Assembly (NCBI GenBank): GCA_019137255.1
Contig: WPDH01000280.1
Location: 1 to 64,000 of the forward strand
From: Corinectria fuckeliana
Lineage: Eukaryota; Ascomycota; Sordariomycetes; Hypocreales; Nectriaceae
DNA: 64,000 nucleotides
Direction: 5' to 3'
The notes under the pieces are model-generated. The model ran no database searches, was not told the DNA's origin, and was given only the letters and a program-made list of their open reading frames with translations. The translations under genes and the position numbers were made by a program. Below are positions 23,660-35,100 of this stretch, piece after piece (positions within the stretch are counted from its first letter, which is position 1; every line of letters begins with the position of its first letter).

Positions 23660-24190
23660 GGCTAAGGTTGCCGCTCGAGATGGGGCTGCCTGCGTCATCA
23701 CTGGCCTCGCAAACCCTGACATCTGCCACGTCTTCCCCTATACGGTCTTCCAACCAGACCCAGACGGCATTACGGTAGCACAACACTCCAAAACCTTCAG
23801 ACCTATTCTAGACGGCGAGGTTATCAACATCATGGCTAAGGAGAAGCTAGCAGACCGTGAAAGTGGGTGAATTTTAACGAGTCGACGGTCTCGAACTGGG
23901 ATATCTTTACTCTCTAATGGGACATTCTCAGGATGGCTTCACTCTGCGGAGCAGCTGAGGCAGTGGATGAGGACGCCGGGGATTGGGATGACAACGATGA
24001 GGATGGGGATGCAGTTGAGGGTGTGGACGAAGACGACAAGGTCGAAACTGGCGAGGACGGAACTGACGAGGAAATTCTCTAAAGATAGAGTCGGTCAACT
24101 TTGTCGTCAATGTGTACGACCTGGAGACGCGCCTGAAAACCCGTACGACTCGCGAGGTGGCAGAGTTTACCTGCAACTTTGATGCTTTAG
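23660..24190 (+). pseudogene. Decayed HNH-type nuclease fragment
   Basis: The plus strand from 23670 reads ARDGAACVITGLANPDICHV then FPYTVFQPDPDG. This is the 'RDG..CV.TG..NP..CH.FP' entry of another fungal HNH subfamily, distinct from the intact gene at 20595. After about 60 residues a stop appears, and later text moves between frames, including an acidic tail (DEDAGDWDDNDEDGD near 23960-24010). The catalytic Asn/His end was not found. The 63-bp repeat just upstream may belong to the same lost gene. I call it a pseudogene fragment. Confidence 0.5.
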
Positions 24191-26399
24191 GTTAACACCT
24201 TTTATATCCTTTCCTATCATGCCAGAGTCGTCTGTATAGTACCTCGATTGTAGGTCTCTATAATTGTAGTCGGCGTTTCGGCCTCGATCCAATAGACATA
24301 CCCTCTTGCCTTGGCCTATGATATATCACCCCATCCCAAGCGCCCCGTACCCGCTCACCGACAAGTATCAACCCATTTTCAAACGTTGACAATAGAGCTA
24401 ACCACCTCTATGGCAGACTGAATCGTGAATCCTGCCCTCGCGCAGGTTGCCACGTAGTCGCGCCCAGGATCAGACAGCTTGTCCAGCAAGGAGAGACTCT
24501 GCAGCTACGCCTACTGCGGAGACTAGGCAACATTGATCGTGCGACCGTCGCCGCTAACACCCCCCCATCCCTCTGTCGACATCATCTTGCGAGCCGTCGA
24601 ATCGACTCTCATCCTGTGCCCGGCCGCAGACGACAATCGACCCCAAGCACTCCAGGCACCGACGCAGCATCCGACGCCCTTAGCATCTTGTCCTCATCAA
24701 CAGGCCTGGTCCCTGTCCCCAACCTCGTCTACCACTCTCGTCGTTGCTATCCTACCCCGCCGCAGCGACGGTGCCGAGGAGTCTCCCGTTTTTGAAACCC
24801 GCCACGAGGTCGCCGAGTCAGCCAAGACCCGACCCCCTTCTCATCCGGCCTTTGCCACGGTCGACGTGCAATGCCATCCCATCACCAGTCTCTCACACCC
24901 TGGCTACCTATAACTATTCTAGGGAGTCTATCAGTTGAACCTAGCACTCATCCTAGGTAGAGTCATTATATTTCCACCTACTAGTAAAATGTGTGTTTCC
25001 TGTATGTTATCTAGCATACTTAGAACGGGCCTGTGGGATGATGTGTCTCGGGGACTGGACGTGGAGGATGTGGCTTCTCTTGTGACATGTGTAGAGAAAC
25101 ATGGCAGCAGTCTAGGCGCTATTGGCGAGGACGAAGAGGCTTGGCCTGAGGGTAAAGGGGTTTGTGTGGAATATTGGCAACTTGTTATTTATATAGAATG
25201 CCGTACATGGTCTTTGTACTGCTCTGGCATTTTCATATCTGGACAATCAACCGCACTATTCTCTACGCACATGTTATTCACCCCTACCGTCGTGCGACGT
25301 CGCCTCTTCTGTGGGATCCGGCATTGTGATAGAATCTAGTGCTGCCGAGTCAGCTTAGCAACATCCTTGCAATAACAAGGTGAAGCTAGCTTCCATGGCC
25401 TGACCTCCTACAACCGATCTTCCTTTTTAGCTAGATCGTCGTCTCAGTGGACCGGCCCAGTCGTTAATGGAACGGAGTTTATCGACTTCTCAAACCCTGA
25501 TTATATTCTCCACCCCTGTGAATATTCCTAGGCACTCCGTAAGTGGGCCAGGCGGTCTCAAACGCTTTTTGAAAGCTGACTTTGCGCAGCAACTTTGAAT
25601 GCGTATAAGCAACACTCCAACCGGCCGCTACTGCACCGTCTCGGAATCCTTGATCGGCTCCTGGCAGCGCGGTCCTGACCAGGGAAAACCTCCTTTGTTG
25701 GTCGTACGACATGGCCTTGAGTACGGCTGGATGGTTCCCGTGGCCGTTCACTGTGACGCAGTGCATCTGGGGCGTTTTTCTTTTCGCTAACGCTTCATGG
25801 AACACATAATTGGCAGAGAAAACGCACCTCTTTTCAGCGAGCGCGACATGATAAACGAGGAGCTGAAATAAAAGGCGGTGACGAAGGTATTTCTCTACTG
25901 CAAAGAGGACTAACTGATATTGTAGTCGGATATTAAAACCAACATTATAGAGCCAAGATAAAGTGGATATAATACAGATGGTATTCTGGACATGAGATAT
26001 ATGCGACACCAACTTGAGAAATACTGGGCAGCAATCAAGAATGCATGGGAGCAGAAATTCTTAATATGTTGTTAGACAATCCAGAATTGACACCTATAAA
26101 ACGATTCATCTTTAAGGAACACATGCAAAACAGGCAACTAAACTTTCAGAAGGTAAAAAGGCATAGTATCCTATCTAGAAGGGCGGCAATTATACCTTTG
26201 AGTAGGCACTCAACTTGAAGCTGAAGCCAACTAACAACAACACCAAGGAGCCAGTTTGCCCCATAATATTTCCTACGAATCGAATACACCATGAATATCG
26301 CTTCAAAGCTGCGACTTTTAGGACCTGAAAATAGTGCTCCGTGCCACATAAGGCTCTCCACAAGATGAGTTCACTGTCATCGACTTCCCTCAACTCCAT
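24191..26399. other. No recognised gene
   Basis: Contains open frames of 126 codons (24533-24913 plus, Pro/Ser-rich), 134 codons (24935-25339 plus) and 177 codons (25479-26012 minus). None shows a domain motif, a good start context with promoter, or splice links. The 177-codon frame has a protein-like middle (NGHGNHPAVLKAMSYDQQRR) but no family I know. They may be remnants or chance frames. Confidence 0.35.
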
Positions 26400-27021
26400 C
26401 TAAGCGCAGAGCGTTACATCTAGGTCAACGGGCTGCGGGCAACCGTATACCTTCTTGTGGGCGGGAGTGCTGTAGCAGTCAGCCTTTCCAGCGGGACAGT
26501 CGAAGACTTCGCAGCCGTCGCCGGGAGTCAAGATGTTGTGAGACTTGGCAAAGGGGTTGCCATATTCACTGCAGGATGTTAATAAGAACCGATAGATGTT
26601 GACTCGAACAACTTACGTGTTGAGCTCATCTAATATTGGGTCAGCTTAGTTTCCGCGTATTGTAGATCAGATGCACTCACAGTAAGCATAGTCCGGGTTC
26701 GAGGAGAATGAGTAGCCGAAAAAGAGTGGGTTGCTGAGGGTCTTGGTAATCGCGATCTTGACGGTCTGCACATGCTGTTAGCTTGCTTTATCTTAGGGTG
26801 CCGAGTCAAGTCGAGATGGGACGTACGGAGCCAGACTTGTGGAAGTTTTCGGAGAATGACTTTCCAGTCGTGAGCTTCGTCAGGGTGCCTGCGGCACTGC
26901 CGTCGTAGGGAAACGACTGGACGTAGACAGTAGCATGGCAGTTGTTCTTGACGACAGCCTTCTGGGCGGAGACGCCGCTGGTGAGGAGGGCGACGCCCAT
27001 AATAGCAGCGAAAGACTTCAT
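26400..27021 (-). CDS. BYS1/thaumatin-like secreted protein
   Basis: Four exons: 27021-26827, 26765-26681, 26629-26617 and 26568-26400, giving 153 aa. Introns are 61, 51 and 48 nt, each with clean GT(A/G)..(C/T)AG ends. Exon 3 is only 13 nt; without it the frame is lost, and with it the conserved text NPDYAYYELNTEYGNPFAK is formed. A signal peptide (MKSFAAIMGVALLTSGVSA) precedes KNNCHATVYVQSFP, the entry of the BYS1 domain first described in the Blastomyces yeast-phase-specific protein, and the C-terminus carries paired cysteines (GDGCEVFDCPAGKADC). Small secreted thaumatin-like proteins of this family are often antigenic or dimorphism/host-associated; the role here is not known. Length fits the family. 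Confidence 0.85.
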
Positions 27022-27137
27022 TTTGATGTAGGAGGGGAAGATAAAGGTCTTAGTGTGAAGCGTTGGTCAGAGGTGATTGACAGTAAAGACACAGAGATGA
27101 GCTGGAGAGGAGTGAGAGTGAGCCGCGAGTCGACTTC

Positions 27138-27145
27138 TTATATAG
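27138..27145 (-). promoter_or_regulatory. TATA box of the BYS1-like gene
   Basis: Minus-strand CTATATAA lies 117 nt upstream of the ATG at 27021, a normal distance for a fungal TATA box. Confidence 0.5.
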
Positions 27146-27669
27146 TCTGATATGGCTAGCACTGGCTTAGGGCAGGGAGGAACAAAAGAGCTTGTAGTCA
27201 TGTGCTGGCAGAGTCCTGCCAGCATCGTAGCACATGATGTCAGTGAGAAAAGCGTTGTATCGCCAAGAGCATGACCCTCATGTCATCTTACCCTAGCCCA
27301 AAAGCAATACGAGCCTCAACAATTCGTATCAGGGCACAAATGCGGGGGTCGGCATCTCGGTTCCAATCAGAATCGTCTTAGCCCCGTATCCAGAATACAA
27401 TACGGAGTGACCGTACCGTAACTAGGAGACGCCCGGTACGAAAGTGAGTTGGCGAATCACAGCGACGGCTTCAAGGTAAGGTCCCCGCTGACAACAGACT
27501 TATTATCCGACCGACCCGGTCCTAATTATAGGAACAGCTCACCGCAACGGACCAAAGACATTAATTTAGTTGGAACAGGGCTAATGTAAGGAAAGCAAGT
27601 GCCTTCCCCCTTGCATTTGGTTATGAGACAATGTTGTTTAGGAGCAACAACTGCTCTACTGGCCAATGT

Positions 27670-28170
27670 ACGCAGCCTAGAACACAGATGCTAACGCTTT
27701 AGAGTTATCGGAACTCGGCTTTGAGAGTGTTCGTGGTTTTAAACGCTTGGTGCCACTCGACCACTGGATCTTCTCAGGGAAGGGGCTGAAGGACCTACAA
27801 TGTACTACAAGGTTCTTGTCCTCAGACTCGCTACCGTATTTGAGGCCGAGCGCAATTGCCCCACCCACGAGGGAGCCTCCGGTCAAGAACTAGAGCCAGA
27901 TGTCCATATACTACGTAGTATTTTCTTCGTTTCGTTGCGTTGGGGTAACCAAGCGCGACGGCGCCGTCGGAGACCCAGAAGAGGCCGGGGGAAATGGTGC
28001 ACCGACCAGGCTAAGCTATTCAGGTCCAGACCGCTTGTTTTCATATCTGCCAGCAGAATAAACGGGATAGTTAACCGCGCTGACAACGAATGCATTGAAT
28101 CGTGGTGCGGTACCAAAGATGCCTCTCTGGAGACAGCTCGGGTGGCCGTTTTGGAGTAGCGAAGTTGAAC
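27670..28170 (-). pseudogene. UNC93-like (MFS) transporter fragment
   Basis: Pieces in different minus-strand frames line up with the middle of fungal UNC93-like membrane transporters. They are FNAFVVSAVNYPVYSAGRYE, NKRSGPE-stop-LSLVGAPF, ISPGLFWVSDGAVALGYPNA, then LTGGSLVGGAIALGLKYGSE and PFPEKIQWSSGT. Family members carry 'AGLFW..EGAI.LGYPE', 'GGAI.LGLN' and 'PEKV.R.DG' in this order. Frameshifts and stops separate the pieces, and both ends of the protein are missing, so it is dead. The substrate is unknown. Confidence 0.55.
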
Positions 28171-29385
28171 AAGGCTTCTCGTCAAGGAACTAGAGAAGAA
28201 GACATTTATGTATGCTGATATAAAAGGCCTGTCCTATCTTGAAGAAGCTAACAGTGATGGCATTTCCGTACTTCAGCCTGATCTACGGCTCCGAAGGAGT
28301 ACTATAGAGATCAGAATACCCTGCAGGTTTCTGAATATTTCTTCTGACAGGTAACAAGGCATGGTCACTCTTTACTAACAAGACGTCTTCGAGGGAGTTG
28401 CTCCTTGCGGTATGATTGTCAGCGAGCATTCCATGCGAGACTCTGCCGCCCAGGAACGCTGCTGTGTAAGATATAGTCGCTACTAAGGAAGGGGCTGTAA
28501 CTAGAGAGATTCCAGTACTTGTAATGGTCACTAGAATATACCGTATTATCTGGACTGCAGCTATAGATATCAGCTGATCTATAACGTTGTTGCTGCTGTT
28601 CAGGGAAAGACGTAAGGATGCAACGAGCTGTCAAGCATACACACAATCACACTCTGACAGGATGCCTTCAGTAATGAAGAGCATAACTGTTGAATAGGCG
28701 CCATGCCTGAGGCGATGTCTGCAACCATGCCAGTGTAGATGTTAACAGAAAGGCCTTGTAGCGGAGGAGTGCTGATGGGAGTGCTTCACGCCGTTGAGTA
28801 CATAGTTTTGTTGGGTATTCACTGATCATCATTTTGGCCATGTGAGGGAGAACCACACCATGGAAATCCAGGTTTCCCGACCTCGATTCGCACAGGGGTA
28901 TTCGCCCTCGTTATGCACGTGGCCGGTCTATTTTCTCATCGCTCGCAAGTCCGGTTCCTTTGGTGACCCTTTACACGTTCCCGGACAGTTTATACCAGGC
29001 CTCTTCAGGCTTGCCTCCTGAGCCTAGATTTCTGGAAGTCGCACGCATCTCCCGGTCGACAATGCATCACGGCCCCACAGCCTGGGCTTCATATCCAAGA
29101 GTCTACTAGTTGGGTGCGATGCAAGCTCTGCCTTGGGGGAGAGTACTAGTTAGTTATCTAGAGGCTGAGTTCAAGGATCGTAACACCCCGCACTACCTAT
29201 GCCCCCAAGGGAAATGCGGAGAGCCCAGTTTCCTCCACCTCGGCTAACATGTTCCGAGTAATTGTTCCAAGTAATTAATCGCGCGTTCCTTCAATAAATG
29301 ATGCCCTCCCGGCTTTGCTTTCAAACTTTGCTTCGCCATCTTTTCCATCTTCTGCAATTGAGCGAGTGTTTCTCCTCTAATCACC
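28171..29385. other. No supported gene; promoter side of the SDR gene
   Basis: Short frames without motifs (for example 28283-28531 minus). The last 300 nt presumably hold the promoter of the SDR gene at 29386, but no clear TATA box is seen. Confidence 0.4.
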
Positions 29386-30309
29386 ATGGCAAGCCTTTCA
29401 CGAGCGACACGCTCTATGAGTTTCCTCTGTAGCAAATACAGGGATGCTAGAACAGTCCTCAGAAAGAACGACATGGCGAAAACCGTTGGCAAACCTCAGA
29501 CCCGTTCTTTCGCCGCCCAATCTCCTCGGGGGCAGCTAGACTCGAAGCGTGTTATCATCACCGGTGGTGCCCAAGGTATAGGCGAGAGCGTCGTGCGCGC
29601 CTACGCTGCTGAGGGCGCAATCATAACCTCGATGGACATCAAGGACTCCCTCGGCACCCAAGTCGCCACTGAGTCTACCGCAACTGGCCCAGGCTCAGTC
29701 TCCTACAAGTCGCTGGACGTCACCTCCAAGAGCGCAGTCGCCGCCGCCTTCACCACCGCAGCGCAGCAAATGGGTGGCCTCGATGTCCTCGTCCACGTAG
29801 CAGGCATCCAGAAACACGCGCCCTCCCATGATCCACCCGAGGACTTCCTCGAGCAGATCACCAAGGTCAACATCTGGAGCACGCTGTTCACCAATGCGGC
29901 AGCCTACCAGATCATGAAAGAGGGTGGCAAAGGTGGCGCTATCATTAATTTCGGCTCCGAGGCTGGTCTCACGTCTGAAACCGCAAACACCATCTACGGC
30001 ATGACGAAGGGCGCGGTCCATACGTGGACGCGCAGCGTGGCGAGAGAATGGGGCCCCGCCGGCGTGAGGGTCAATGCTGTTCTACCGTACGTGGCAACGC
30101 CCATGTATTATGCCTTTCGTGATGCGCTGGGGCCCGAGGAGTTGGTCGAGCATGAGAAGGCTTTGAAGGAACACTTTCCGTTAGGTGGGAATTTGGGGGA
30201 TCCGACGAAGGATTTGGCTCCTGTTATGGTGTTTTTAGCGAGTGATGCTTCTCACTGGATGACGGGGCAGTTGTTTCCCGTGGATGGAGGTTATGTTGCC
30301 GTTCGGTAG
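29386..30309 (+). CDS. Short-chain dehydrogenase/reductase
   Basis: Single exon, 307 aa, with a strong start context (TCACCATGG). Residues 59-66 are TGGAQGIG, the NAD(P)-binding glycine motif; Asp84 at the end of the second strand suggests NAD preference; Asp111 and Asn162 sit in the usual places; Ser191, Tyr204 and Lys208 (YGMTK) complete the catalytic set, and the C-terminus has the family's DGGY. The NNAG motif is VHVAG here. The first 45 residues (MASLSRATRSMSFLCSKYRD...) are extra compared with typical 250-260 aa SDRs, basic and free of acidic residues at first, so a mitochondrial targeting signal is possible; Met30 is an alternative start. The enzyme should oxidise an alcohol or reduce a carbonyl; the substrate cannot be inferred. 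It stands alone, without pathway neighbours. Confidence 0.85.
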   Translation: MASLSRATRSMSFLCSKYRDARTVLRKNDMAKTVGKPQTRSFAAQSPRGQLDSKRVIITGGAQGIGESVVRAYAAEGAIITSMDIKDSLGTQVATESTATGPGSVSYKSLDVTSKSAVAAAFTTAAQQMGGLDVLVHVAGIQKHAPSHDPPEDFLEQITKVNIWSTLFTNAAAYQIMKEGGKGGAIINFGSEAGLTSETANTIYGMTKGAVHTWTRSVAREWGPAGVRVNAVLPYVATPMYYAFRDALGPEELVEHEKALKEHFPLGGNLGDPTKDLAPVMVFLASDASHWMTGQLFPVDGGYVAVR

Positions 30310-32101
30310 ATGTCTACAGTGCTGCTGGTAGATGAATCAAATCTGATGTGAGTTTAAATCTGATTCGATCTGTTTATGATCTCAGTTCCTGCATGAAGCT
30401 GTTGAGCTCGGACTGCCTTAGTAAGGCACATTCGATCATGTACCTCGAATTCCACTTGGTGCTGTTATTCTGTATGTTTCGAGCTCAACTGTCACCTCCT
30501 CTCCAGGCTTATATATTTCAGCCTCGCTGTAGAGGACTGACTAAGGCACCAAATTCAGCATATACCCGAAGCATCGTATTCTTCGTGTTCTAGTATCAGC
30601 TTGAGTCATCGAGGCATCGAGCGTGGCATAGAAACTCCACAAACAAGAGTCGTTACTACTCGCATTGTCATTGATCGAGCCCTAGCTTTGAGTAAATCTC
30701 CCAATCCCGGACAACACTCTTGATTGTGCATGCGGTATTTTCGCCGGCGTGCGACCCGACCTACCACCGAAAAGCATGTACTCAGTTGCAATACAGATGC
30801 TACTTGTCATGAAAGTGGCCAAATATGTAAATAAGACCAGCCCGTTTGAGAATGTCTACAGACAATAGCCGATAAATATTTAAGTGACAGCAATGTCAAG
30901 TCTTTTCCCGAGATACTTTCGCTTCCGAGTGAATACGTACCTTGGGTCCTTTTTGTAGTTTGACCCCAGGGCGCGAGGCGATAAAGAGCAGGATCAAGTT
31001 GCTGGAACATCTGTTGTAGGTAGATACCCACGAGTGTGGCAACAGTAGGTTCGAATCGACAATGTACTCAATGAACACACAGCTCTCAGGTCCGCACGGT
31101 CTTTGATAGGGGAGCAGCCGTGGCACTCATCTCATAGACACTATCCTGGGTTTCCGCGTCAACGACGAGATGTACGTCAGCAAGACGGCCAGCGAAGTCA
31201 CTACAGGCTACGTGAAAGTGTGGGGAGGACTACGGAAGTCGCCTCCTCTCGCATCTCGTGGCGAGATAGAAGCGTCGTCACCTCTACAGACTAATCGGGA
31301 GTCAACAGCCGTGTGGCGTAGCTTGCCTGCCATGGTGGCCGCTTGCAGCTGGATAGGTTTCACGCCAAACTTTCAATAGAGTTCCAGTAAGCTGTTATGT
31401 CTTCTGACCCAGGCAGTCTCCAGGTCCTCTAACAACAGTCTCATAACAGTGTTTTGATCCTTCTTAGGTTGCGGAGGGGATCCTGGCTCCACAAGCATTT
31501 TCTTCAGTTAGAATAAATAAGTGATCATACCATCTATATCCACTAGTTTCAGCCGCGTAAGGAAATTACAACGGCAACGTAGTCTTGAAATGCCTACGAA
31601 ACGCCTGTGCCTCTGTTTTGTCTTTACGAATATATTCATTCGACCTATGCTATCTTAGGCCGGAGAGGAATGATCTCAATCGATGGGGTCGGAGTAGGAC
31701 CTAACTGTTCCAAGATGGTAGGCTAGGTTGTGTCTTAAAATCAGACGACAGGAGGGTTAGTGTGCTGCGGAGGTGGACCTGAGACTGATGAGCAGGATGG
31801 TTGGGAAATTCTGACGTGTCGTGAGGCTGAGACAATCGATGCCAGCTAGCTGTATGCTCGACCTAAACATTCCAGAATGTTACCCTTGACAGGCCCAGAA
31901 CCACAGAGCAAAAGAAAGCCATTCCAGGATTGATGAAGAATATACATACTGAGAACCATGGTACAGTTTCCTAATGCCCTGTCCTTATATATAACTAAAG
32001 CAAGGTTGCTTGATGTGGCATTGGCATCCTCAAATCTTCTCATCGCTCATCTTCCCGTCTCATTTCACAATCCAACACCTTCTTCCTTCCAATCCTTGAA
32101 A
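30310..32101. other. No supported gene
   Basis: 1.8 kb with short frames only. A plus-strand stretch around 31120-31380 reads protein-like (FRVNDEMYVSKTASEVTTGY) but has no known motif and no partner exons. The right end is the promoter of the giant gene. Confidence 0.4.
31986..31994 (+). promoter_or_regulatory. TATA box of the giant gene
   Basis: TATATATAA lies 108 nt upstream of the ATG at 32102. It lies downstream of another in-frame ATG at 31958, which argues for 32102 as the true start. Confidence 0.45.
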
Positions 32102-35100
32102 ATGGACTCCAGCGCTTCCTGCTTGTCGAACAGCAAATACGGCTATGGGTTTGTAGTGTCAACCACCCAAGCCAGCATCAACTCTGGCTTGCTGGAGTAC
32201 CTTAATGAGAGCACTCAGCCCTACACCTACCTCTGCTTCCTCGTGGTATGTAACATTTGAAGGCATCGACAACTGCATGCCATTCAAAATGCAAATCTTT
32301 GGATCCAAAACGCTCTGTCACTGGCCGCAGGTCTTCGCTAATCGGAATCATGTTAGGACCCAACCACCGGAAACGCAACAGACCAAATCAGTCTGGATGA
32401 TCTTCTGGTGAAGACGGGCGGGGTTAATCCTTTTGATATCCCAGCGGGCACGCCCACCACAGACCCCAGAGTCAAAACACTCACGAGCAACTTGTTTTCG
32501 GTTGGAGTCAAGGTTCGCCTGGGCATGCCCCCTGGCGTGTTGCCCACGGATCTCCCTTTGATCGTAGAGCTAGGGAACAGCGCCAACAATGTCACCTTCA
32601 GGATGTTCTGCTCTGACTTCCAGGTCATTCAGAACACGCCGGGGGGTGGGTGGGTGCCGACGGGAAGCTGGGATGTCTGGGGCCAGCAGTCTGGATCGCC
32701 GTGGTATGTCCAGACGACTGTTGACCTCGTCAACGCCGACCTCAGCAAAGAGCTCAAAACACCCTATTTCCTTCAGCACCCAGAACAGGCAAAGCAGATC
32801 CTGAGCCAACTTGAAAACCTGTCCAGCACCGCCTTCAGCCTCCAGCAGCTGCTCTTCGACATGGACAACGCTGTCATGCAGACTGTGCCAACCTTTGAGG
32901 GAGTTCCGGCCGGCTCCAATGCCCAAGCTGTCCTGCAGAAGTCCTTTGTGAACATTTACAGCACTGCTGCAAAGAACTACGGAGAGCCGTTGATTGCCGT
33001 CACTGCTGTCGCCCAGAACACCCCTGATCCGTCTCAGATTCAGATGACGTCCTTTGAGCGGGAGGTCAGTCTGTACAGAGATGCCAATGGCAACATAATC
33101 CAGGACCCTACCTCCGCACAGGTTGCTGTGACCACGCTGGATCATCTCTGCATGACCGACGACAATCCGTTCACGGGTGTCGCCGGGTTCGGCTGGAACT
33201 GGGTTCAACCACAAGACGTCAACGACGAGAGCGGTGTTATAGCCATCAACCGACAAATCTTTAGTGAATACTTGCTAAACCTCATCTTGCCCACCGTCCA
33301 GCAGTCCTGCGTGAGCAGCAATGTCTCGGTTACTGCCGAGAACGGACTGGGGTCCTGGAAATATTCGTTCCAGCTTCTGCCATACCAAACACCGCAAACC
33401 TCGACAGTAACGGACCCTACTACTGGCGCACAGGTCATCAACATTGCATACACCTCCCAGAATGACCCTGGCGTGAGCTCTTCGGACTCGGACTTGGCCT
33501 TTTTCATTCAGCTGGACATCATGCCCAACTATACCTGCCAGGTGAGCTTCACCGGCAGTACCATCACCATTGTGCAACGACTTTGGGTGTGGATCTATGT
33601 CAAGTGGGATGCCACTGGCGAGGGCATCAACGGATACGACATGACCCTCACCGATGTATACGACGTGTCGGTTGACCAGAATGGCGGGCTGCAGATCACC
33701 CGCGACCAAAGCAAGCAGACCAAGGTGGACAATTCCCAAACGCCTGATCGCAGCTGGCTGGTGAACATCTTCACAGGCGTCAACGATGCCGCCGACCAAG
33801 TCAAGTCCCAAATCACCCAGCTCGTGCCCCTCGATATGGATTCCATCACCTTCAGCGCACCCCAGAGCTTCGTTTTCCCCGGTGCAAAGGTCTTCGCTTA
33901 CGCCTCTGCCACCTTTTCTCAATACCAGGACTTGATCTGCGACATTACCTATGCCAGCCCAACCCAAGCTATTTTGCCACCGCAAACGGCGAAGGCCACT
34001 ATTCCTCAACTGCAGGCGCGTATGCCTCTCTTACAGTCTCACAGCGAGCCTTCGTCTTGGCCGTCTTTGCGGGACGCGCGGCTGGAGGTGACCAGGTTGA
34101 AGGGCTTACGGAAAGGGCCTTCAGTTATGCGGTCCTTACAGGCTGCTCCTAAGACGCTTCCGCACAGAGTGCAGCTGGCAGCTTCTGCAGCATCCGTGAC
34201 AATGAGCCATACCTCAGATATGATACAGAACTACATCCAAGGAGAGATCGTGGCTCCCACGGGCAAGTTCGAGGCCCTTCAAACGGACGACGGCCACTCC
34301 ATGCTTTTTGGAATGAACACTGCGAACGTGTTGCATGTCATCGTCGAGCAAAGTGGTGCCAATGCGACCGGTTGGGAGCCAGCAGACCTCTCGTCTTCTC
34401 TCCTGGCGGCCAAGTTCCCCGGCAACACGAGCGCGGTAGTACGCACCTTTGATGTGGGCCAAAGTGCCATCGACGGGACGATTGGGATGGCCATGGCAGT
34501 GACTTCCGGGACATCTGACAACCTCTTCCTCTCTCTTTACAATTCCAGCTCCAACACGTCTTGGACCGCGAACCCCAGCTGGACGTCAGTTCCCTTCGAC
34601 GCACCAAACACTGGTGGCACCCGGCCGATTATCTCCATTGTTGGCATCATGTTCGCCGAGACACAGAACAACAAACAATACATCATCGTTGATGTCGATC
34701 GCTCGTCAACGAACGCAGTCAAGGACATTACCCGGTACTACATCGACCCCCTGAAGGCCTTGGGCACATTCTGGACCCAGCATGACGTGCCAGTAGATAT
34801 CGAGGACGGCAACTACCAGAGCTGTGTAGGCAGAGTCAAGAATGGCTTGGTGGATGGAGTCTACACGTCGGGAACTGCTGGAGCCTCCGCCCAGCTTGTC
34901 TATGTTCCCGTTATCAATGTCTTCGGCGGTGGCCCACCGTTGCCCTCCCGTCTTAGCTTGCCGGGTGGTGCCCTGGCATCGGCCATTGCTACTGCTCGCA
35001 ACACTGATGTCTCATCGAGCCTTTACGGGACCACCGACTTGTACGCCGCCGCCGGGAGTATCCTGTATCGTTTCCCCGCAGACGGTCAGGCCGATGGGTC

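Noticed and set aside
25479..26012. 177-codon minus-strand frame
   Set aside because: Longest frame in a 2.2-kb gap, but only its central part looks protein-like and no family or splice partner was found. Kept as a note in the gap entry.
31041..31060. GGTTCGAATC motif resembling a tRNA T-loop
   Set aside because: The flanking bases do not form the 5-bp T stem, and no acceptor or anticodon arm could be paired.
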